A stretch of 64,000 bases of DNA. Source: CAVYXK01 sp963708245. GTDB lineage: Bacteria; Pseudomonadota; Alphaproteobacteria; Acetobacterales; Acetobacteraceae. How positions within the stretch are numbered: position 1 is the stretch's first letter; each line of letters opens with the position of its first letter. Positions 58,669 to 64,000 of the stretch are shown in pieces. The stretch lies in the NCBI GenBank assembly GCA_963708245.1, contig OY970201.1, positions 2,232,001 to 2,296,000 of the forward strand, read 5' to 3'. Below the pieces are notes generated by a model, which was given only the letters and a program-made list of their open reading frames with translations, ran no database searches and was not told the DNA's origin. The position numbers and the translations under genes were made by a program.

Positions 58669-59738
58669 ACCGGCCGCTTGGCGCCGATCTCGCCGATTCT
58701 GCCGGTGCTTTCCGGCGCCGCCTGGCGATGCTTTACACGGTGCTCATTGCCGCGAACGTGGGTGCCTGGCTATGGGCCTGGGCCGCCTTCGCGGACCGGC
58801 CCGCGCTACTGGGCCTCGCGTTGCTGGCCTGGGTGTTCGGGCTGCGACACGCGGTCGATGCCGACCACATCGCGGCGATCGACAACGTCGTCCGAAAGCT
58901 GATGCACGACGGACAGCGCCCGCTGGGTGTCGGTTTCTTCTTTTCGTTGGGCCATTCATCCGTCGTTGTGTTGGCCTCCGCCGCGATCGCCGCTGCCGTT
59001 GGCGGGATGAGAGACCGGATGGACGCGTTCGGGGCGGTCGGCAGCGTGATAGGCACTTCCGTCTCGGCGGCGTTCCTATTGGCGATCGCCCTCGCCAACC
59101 TGACGATCCTGATTGCGGTGTGGCGCAGCTTCCGCGCTGTCGCGCGAGGTGGCGAACTCGACGAGGCGGCGCTCGATGCGGTGCTGGGGGGGCGGGGCCT
59201 GCTCGCCCGCATGCTGCGCCCCTTGTTCCGTGCGGTCCGCCAGAGTTGGCACATGTATCCCGTCGGTTTCCTGTTCGGCCTGGGCTTCGACACCGCGACG
59301 GAGGTCGGGCTGCTGGGCATCGCGGCGACCCAGGCGGCTCAGGGGGTCTCCGCGTGGCACATCCTGGTGTTCCCCGCCTTGTTCACCGCCGGGATGAGTT
59401 TCATCGACACGACAGATGGGGTGCTGATGCTGAGGGCCTATCGGTGGGCGTTCGTGCACCCGGTCCGCAAGCTCTGGTACAACCTTACCATCACCGCGGC
59501 CTCGGTGATCGTGGCTTTGGTGATCGGTGTCATCGAAGCGCTTGGCCTTATCGCCGGAGAACTCAATCTCACGGGTGGGATCTGGCCACTGATCTCGCAA
59601 CTTAATAACGGCATGGGGAATGTGGGATTCCTGGTGATCGGCGTTTTCGTGCTGACATGGGGCGCGTCCGTGCTGATCTACCGCTGGAAAGGCTATGACG
59701 ATGCGGCGGCGCTGCCAGCACGCGACCAGAGGTCATAG
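58665..59738 (+). CDS. NiCoT-family nickel/cobalt permease
   Basis: 357 residues from GTG 58665 (GTGA overlap with hypB). It has about eight membrane helices, with the NiCoT signature RHAVDADHIAAIDN (HX4DH) in helix II and further conserved blocks FFFSLGHSSVV, LFGLGFDTATEVGLL and FTAGMSFIDTTDGVLM. It imports Ni2+ for the hydrogenases of this window and ends the second accessory operon. HoxN/NixA type by sequence. Confidence 0.93.
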   Translation: MNRPLGADLADSAGAFRRRLAMLYTVLIAANVGAWLWAWAAFADRPALLGLALLAWVFGLRHAVDADHIAAIDNVVRKLMHDGQRPLGVGFFFSLGHSSVVVLASAAIAAAVGGMRDRMDAFGAVGSVIGTSVSAAFLLAIALANLTILIAVWRSFRAVARGGELDEAALDAVLGGRGLLARMLRPLFRAVRQSWHMYPVGFLFGLGFDTATEVGLLGIAATQAAQGVSAWHILVFPALFTAGMSFIDTTDGVLMLRAYRWAFVHPVRKLWYNLTITAASVIVALVIGVIEALGLIAGELNLTGGIWPLISQLNNGMGNVGFLVIGVFVLTWGASVLIYRWKGYDDAAALPARDQRS

Positions 59739-60536
59739 CGTTGGTTGTTAGATAAACGACGCAGTTCGACCGGATTGCGGCCCACTGACGCTCGGCATCG
59801 GCTGGATCGGTGCAGCCTGCCGACGCCAGCGCCGCCCGAAGATGCTCCCCTGCGACCGTGGCATTCCGCGGCAACTTCTTGCGGTCCCGGATCGCAGGCC
59901 ACACGCGGGCCCGGCCCGGGGGCATCGAACGGGGGTGGCCGGTTCGGTGACGTGGAACATTCCAGGCGTGGCGATACCGTCCTGCACTGTGCGGCCCGCG
60001 ACCGAGAGGCAAATGTTCATATTCCGCAGCGCAATCTTGGGGACGTGGCAGTCGTCAGGCGTCTCGGCCCACAACTCTTGCGTCCGCTGCGTGGCCGTAT
60101 GCCACCTCGTCGGCATCACCCGCCGCTCTGGCAATGCCATTGGGGAGCCCTGAGGTGGAATTCGCCATTCAGGCTCATCGACAACGATGTTTGTCAGACA
60201 CGGGGGGTTGTACCGGACGTCGAATATTGTTGACGCAGCAGTGCCAGTCGCGATATCGTGACTATGCATGGCCTACCTCCACACTGTGGCCTTTTGCCTT
60301 CGCGGCGGTGCCAATTTTTTGGGGCGGTGCTAAATTGTCCTGTCGCCTGTTGATGATGCTGAACAGCCCTGAAAGCTGCCGAACTGGTGTCGATGATTGT
60401 GATAATGGGCGGCCTCCGGGGGGCTGTCGGGCGCCCTTCACCCTCCTACGCCTCCGGCGTGGGTCCCTCCCTCTCCTTTGGAAAGGCGGAGGGAGCAAAG
60501 ACATGTGTATCCAGCGCTGGAGTTCGACGCCCTAAG
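59739..60536. other. gene-poor stretch with possible eroded gene on minus strand
   Basis: 798 bases between the nickel permease and the 3' end of the leftward regulator. On the minus strand two overlapping open frames read protein-like pieces, one over about 60269-59990 (VPKIALRNMNICLSVAGRTV) and the other over about 59930-59745 (RDRKKLPRNATVAGEHLRA). Together they could be one frameshifted, decayed gene, but no family was recognised. Bases 60240-60420 are locally more AT-rich and hold no frame of note. Confidence 0.35.
60465..60493 (-). terminator. possible terminator hairpin downstream of regulator
   Basis: The arms ccctcc (60465-60470) and ggaggg (60488-60493) enclose an inner cctttggaaagg palindrome, about 45 bases beyond the regulator stop codon on its strand. 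No T-run is seen, so a processing or protective role is equally possible. Confidence 0.4.
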
Positions 60537-63401
60537 CTAAGATGGCAGTGAAGCAAGCATTGCCCTTGCGGAGCGCAAGTCAGTCGTCTCGAAGCCCTCT
60601 GTGAACCGACTGTATACCGGCGCGAGAAGTTGCCGGGCATAGTCCTGATGATTCTGCTGCACCCTCAGGCGGGCAAGGCTAAGAGCGCTCCGCAATTCCC
60701 AGAACAGGGCGCCCTGCTCCTGGGCCAACGCTAGTGCTCGATGGAAGCAGTCTTCGGCCGCCGAGATGGACTGATGTCCCACTTCCTGGAGCAGGAACTC
60801 GCCCTTGATCCGCAGAAGCTCGGCAACGTAGTAACGCTCTCCGCCGCAGTCCGCCCTCACCAACGCCTGGTCGACCGCGGCGAGCGCTTGAGGGAACTGT
60901 CCTAGTCCGGCCAATCCCTCCGCCAGAACGCCCAGGAACTCCGGCAACCATATCGCCCATCCGGATCTTTCGCACGTGTCGAACTCGGCGCGCAGCAGGT
61001 CTGAGCCTGCCGCGAACTCACCGCGCTTGATCAACAACTTCCCTTGCAGGCAACGCCCCACAATCCTCCAGAACGTCGCGTTACAGCTGGTCGCGATCTC
61101 GATCAGCGTCCTTGCGGCACGCTCTGCGGTTACAAGGTCACCGGTCATGAGCGCCACCGGACACACCGCCAAGCGAATGGCCTCACAAATTGAGAGTTTG
61201 TGTTGCGTGGCCTGCGCTTCTTCGAGACTCGCCTGGCCTTGAGCAGTGGCCTGATCCGCATAGCCTTGCAGCCAGAGCACGCGGGCCAGCATCGCTCGGG
61301 CCAATACGCGCTGATCCAACTGGGTCCAAGCTGCATACCGTTGATCTGATAGCGGAACATAAAGCTTAAGAACACGTTCGAAGTAGTGCCTGGCTTCAAG
61401 CTGATTGCCACTATGCTGCAATACATATCCCTTGAGCCGATCTGCAACAAGAGCGACAGCCTTGTCGCCTGTGCGACGGGCGATTGGCGAGAATTGTTCC
61501 GTAATCGATTGCGTAGCATGGCATTCGCCAATGTTGAAGTGCAGGACCCAGATCGACCAGAGGGCCTGTAGCTGGGTCTCCAGGTCATCCAGGTTCTTGG
61601 CGAACTCGATCGCGATGCCCAACTCTCTTTTGGCATCGTCGACCGGCCCCAAGGTGTAGGTTTGCGTAAGGCCAAGTGCGAGATGTAGCTGCATCTCGAG
61701 CTGGGGGCTCAGATTCGTACCCGGATCAAGACGGTCCAGAGCACGCGCGCTACGGTCCCGGCATTCGGCCAGGAGGGCGGCGCCGAGCCACGCCGGCAGG
61801 TACGCGGCCGTCAGGACGATGCCGATTGTGGGCTCTCCGACCGGGGAGAACGCCCAGTCGAGTGCCGCGCGCACATTGTCGATCTCTTGGCGATAGCGTT
61901 CCATATCCTCGGCGGAAGGCCGTAACTGTGGGGCAGGCGCCATCGATGCGAAAAGATCTCTGAAGAACACCGCATGACGACGCGCGGCCTGTTCCGCTTC
62001 GCCATTTTCAACGAGTTTTTCCAGAGCATAGGCGCGGATCGTCTCGAGGAGCCGCCAGCGACTGGTAGAAGCCGAGCTATCTAGTGTTACAAGTGACTTC
62101 GAAACAAGATTTGAAATGCCACCGGCGACTTGCGACGGAGCATCGTTCGTGACAGAAGCCGCCGCTTGGAGCGTGAAACCGGAGGGGAAGATAGCCAAAT
62201 GGTGCAGGAGGCGCTGTTCTGCTTCGGGCAGCAGTTGATAGCTCCAGTCAAGGGCTGCACGGAGCGTCTGATGTCGTGGCAGTGCCGTCCGACGACCACC
62301 CGTCAGCAATCCGAAACGATCGTTGAGGCGCGAGGCGACCTGCTGGGGTCCAAACACGGCGGCGCGAGCTGCCGCAAACTCGATGGCAAGCGGGATGCCG
62401 TCGAGGTGCCGACAGATTGCGGCGATCGCCGGAAGGTTCTCTCTGTGCGGGGCGAACTCTGAATCCAATGCGCTCGTCCTGGCGATGAAGAGCTGCACGG
62501 CGCTGTGTTCGACGACGTTGCCGGGTTCCTTCTGATACTCCGTCGGGACATCCAGAGGGGGAACCCGATAGACGCGCTCGCCTTCGACCCGCAGGATCTC
62601 TCGACTAGTTGCAAGGATCGTTGTGCGCGGACAGGACCGCACAACCGTTTCCACCAGCTCGGCCGCCGCGTCGACGACGTGCTCGCAATTGTCGAGCACA
62701 AGGAGGGGTCTCTTTCCCCCGATGGCTCTCGCGACAGAGTCAGGAGAGATCTCGCCGCCTCCCGACTGCAGGCCGAGGACACCGGCGACCGCGGACGGCA
62801 CCAGACCGGGATCCGACAGTGAGACCAGCTCGACAAGCCAAACGTCACCCTGAAAAGTCGGGAAGAGACTGCGGGCGACCTCCAGCGCCAGTTTCGTTTT
62901 CCCGATCCCTCCAGGTCCAGTCAGGGTAACCACCCGGTACGCCGACAGAAGATTCTGCACGTGCTGCACCGTACTGGCTCGGCCGATCAGGTCGAAGCCT
63001 GCTGCCGGCAGATTGGTCAGAAATGGCTGGACGGGACTCCGCGCCGGTTCAAGAGCAACCGATGCTGCTGCGGTGCTTTCCTGGCGAATCGTCCAGCTTC
63101 CGAGCAAGCGATAGCCTTGACCGGACGCTGTCTTCAGCATTCCGCGATCCGGACCGAGCGCCTTGCGGACCGCGGAGATGTGAACCTGGAGTGTATTGTC
63201 CTCGACGATCGCGCCCGGCCATACACGAGCCATGAGGTCGTCCTTGGTGATAAGCGCACCGGCCGACCGAACGAGAACCTCGATGATCTCGAACGCACGG
63301 CTCCCGATGGGGACAAAACGCCCGCCCACGTGCAGTTCGCGCCGAGCGAGATCGACCTCCCATTCGCCACACACATATATCGGTCGGTCCCGCGCAGGCA
63401 C
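60537..63401 (-). CDS. winged-helix/STAND-ATPase transcriptional regulator
   Basis: 954 residues. The N-terminal part (1 to about 102) is an OmpR-type winged helix: FVPIGSRAFEIIEVLVR, LITKDDLMARVWPG, NTLQVHISAVRKALG, GQGYRLLG. A STAND/NB-ARC ATPase follows, with Walker A TGPGGIGKTK (K168) and Walker B PLLVLDNCEHV (D237), sensor TSREILRVEGE and the GIPLAIEFAAARA helix. The C-terminal 450 residues are helical TPR-like repeats. Such proteins switch from an ADP-bound monomer to an active assembly on ligand or partner binding. Target genes and inducer are unknown. It starts 26 bases after the stop of a paralogue. Confidence 0.88.
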   Translation of the reverse strand: MPARDRPIYVCGEWEVDLARRELHVGGRFVPIGSRAFEIIEVLVRSAGALITKDDLMARVWPGAIVEDNTLQVHISAVRKALGPDRGMLKTASGQGYRLLGSWTIRQESTAAASVALEPARSPVQPFLTNLPAAGFDLIGRASTVQHVQNLLSAYRVVTLTGPGGIGKTKLALEVARSLFPTFQGDVWLVELVSLSDPGLVPSAVAGVLGLQSGGGEISPDSVARAIGGKRPLLVLDNCEHVVDAAAELVETVVRSCPRTTILATSREILRVEGERVYRVPPLDVPTEYQKEPGNVVEHSAVQLFIARTSALDSEFAPHRENLPAIAAICRHLDGIPLAIEFAAARAAVFGPQQVASRLNDRFGLLTGGRRTALPRHQTLRAALDWSYQLLPEAEQRLLHHLAIFPSGFTLQAAASVTNDAPSQVAGGISNLVSKSLVTLDSSASTSRWRLLETIRAYALEKLVENGEAEQAARRHAVFFRDLFASMAPAPQLRPSAEDMERYRQEIDNVRAALDWAFSPVGEPTIGIVLTAAYLPAWLGAALLAECRDRSARALDRLDPGTNLSPQLEMQLHLALGLTQTYTLGPVDDAKRELGIAIEFAKNLDDLETQLQALWSIWVLHFNIGECHATQSITEQFSPIARRTGDKAVALVADRLKGYVLQHSGNQLEARHYFERVLKLYVPLSDQRYAAWTQLDQRVLARAMLARVLWLQGYADQATAQGQASLEEAQATQHKLSICEAIRLAVCPVALMTGDLVTAERAARTLIEIATSCNATFWRIVGRCLQGKLLIKRGEFAAGSDLLRAEFDTCERSGWAIWLPEFLGVLAEGLAGLGQFPQALAAVDQALVRADCGGERYYVAELLRIKGEFLLQEVGHQSISAAEDCFHRALALAQEQGALFWELRSALSLARLRVQQNHQDYARQLLAPVYSRFTEGFETTDLRSARAMLASLPS

Positions 63402-63427
63402 CGCCGCACCCCCCAGTCCCAGACGCG

Positions 63428-64000
63428 CTATGACAACTGCTCCAACAGCCCCTTTGCCGCTCTCAGATCAGCCGTGTCGAAGCCTTCGGTGAACCTGCGG
63501 TAAACCCCGTCCAGAAGCTCGTGCGCCTCGGCGGCCCGATCCCGGTCGCGCCAGAATCGCGCGAGGCTCACTGCCGAGCGCAGCTCCCATGACAGCGTAT
63601 TCTGGCTTTGTGCCAAATGGAGGGATTGGGAGAAACACTCGCGTGCCTCTGTGAGGTAGCCCATAGCACCGTTCTGAAGCAGCAATTCGCCACGGATCCG
63701 CAGAAGCTCGGGGAGGTACCAAAGTTCTTCCGTGCGCTCCGCGCGTAGCAGCGCCTCATCGATGGCCGCAAGAGCCGCGACCACTTGACCCGCTGCGCCC
63801 AGCACTTCGCCCAGCCACGCCAAATAGAGTTGAAAGCGTATGTCGAACGGAGTCTCCTGCAAGTCGGCCAATGCTGATCTCAGTAGAGCGGCACCGTCCG
63901 AAGCAGCACCGTCTCGCAGGAGAAGTCGCCCTCGAAGAGCACGTCCATAGATACGCCAGACGCCTAGATCGTGCTTATCGGCATGCTCTGTCAGCATCGC
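63428..64000 (-). CDS. C-terminal part of a second paralogous STAND regulator (partial)
   Basis: 191 codons are visible and the frame continues past the right edge. The sequence is a helical-repeat C-terminus closely related to the neighbour: TLSWELRSAVSLARFWRDRD and YRRFTEGFDTADLRAAKGLL match LFWELRSALSLARLRV and YSRFTEGFETTDLRSARAML. It is upstream of, and in the same direction as, the complete regulator with only 26 bases between, so they are probably co-transcribed tandem duplicates. Confidence 0.85.
   Translation of the reverse strand, partial: AMLTEHADKHDLGVWRIYGRALRGRLLLRDGAASDGAALLRSALADLQETPFDIRFQLYLAWLGEVLGAAGQVVAALAAIDEALLRAERTEELWYLPELLRIRGELLLQNGAMGYLTEARECFSQSLHLAQSQNTLSWELRSAVSLARFWRDRDRAAEAHELLDGVYRRFTEGFDTADLRAAKGLLEQLS

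Overview
This is a GC-rich stretch with tightly packed operons in which most starts overlap the preceding stop (ATGA or GTGA). Gene content suggests a metabolically versatile proteobacterium, probably an alphaproteobacterium. That placement is inferred from gene types, since no rRNA or other phylogenetic marker is present. No tRNA, rRNA or CRISPR array was seen.

Region A (1-22966, all +) is the distal part of an extracellular contractile injection system (eCIS) locus. In order it encodes a LysM protein cut by the left edge, a gpD-like hub, a gpV/gp5-like spike, an unrecognised hydrophobic protein, a gp25-like protein, a gpJ-like baseplate protein and a gpI-like protein with a beta-propeller. 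Three large proteins follow that share one N-terminal module but carry different distal parts: propeller plus collagen-like repeat, Cys-rich, and S74 self-cleaving fibre. Then come the tape-measure protein, the AAA+ ATPase, two DUF4157 cargo candidates (one with a possible nuclease tail, one with an OmpA-like domain) and a HEAT-repeat protein. Sheath and tube genes must lie to the left.

Region B (22967-23513) is a mobile-element scar: an IS21-like terminus, a res-like inverted repeat and an internally deleted resolvase. It is joined directly to a hoxH gene that has lost its 5' end.

Region C (23501-31527) is the first hydrogenase accessory set: 'hoxH, hoxW, a receiver-only response regulator, hypB, hypF, hypC, hypD and hypE on +, and a convergent hypA that carries a one-base frameshift.

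Region D (31951-49587, all +) is the most striking part. A four-cluster ferredoxin subunit and a tungsten-type aldehyde ferredoxin oxidoreductase (AOR) run, through a MoaD-like protein, straight into a seven-gene group 4 membrane [NiFe] hydrogenase. These are followed by a MoeB-like E1 enzyme, a cysteine desulfurase, two MoeA-type proteins (one fused to a periplasmic-binding-like domain) and a Wtp-type tungstate ABC importer. The simplest reading is a self-contained system that oxidises aldehydes, passes electrons to protons, conserves energy as an ion gradient, and brings its own metal uptake and cofactor supply. The hydrogenase catalytic subunit ends exactly at its second Ni-binding motif, so it needs no processing protease. 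A canonical moeA (-) closes the region.

Region E (51169-59738, all +) is a second and intact accessory set: an SH3-like protein, an endopeptidase, a 30-residue membrane peptide, hypF, hypC, a SIS-domain protein, hypD, hypE, hypA, hypB and a nickel permease. It probably supplies HypA for the whole window. Its gene order resembles clusters of group 1h-type hydrogenases, but no such structural genes are in view.

Region F (59739-64000) holds a gene-poor stretch and two tandem paralogous winged-helix/STAND-ATPase regulators on -, the second cut by the right edge.
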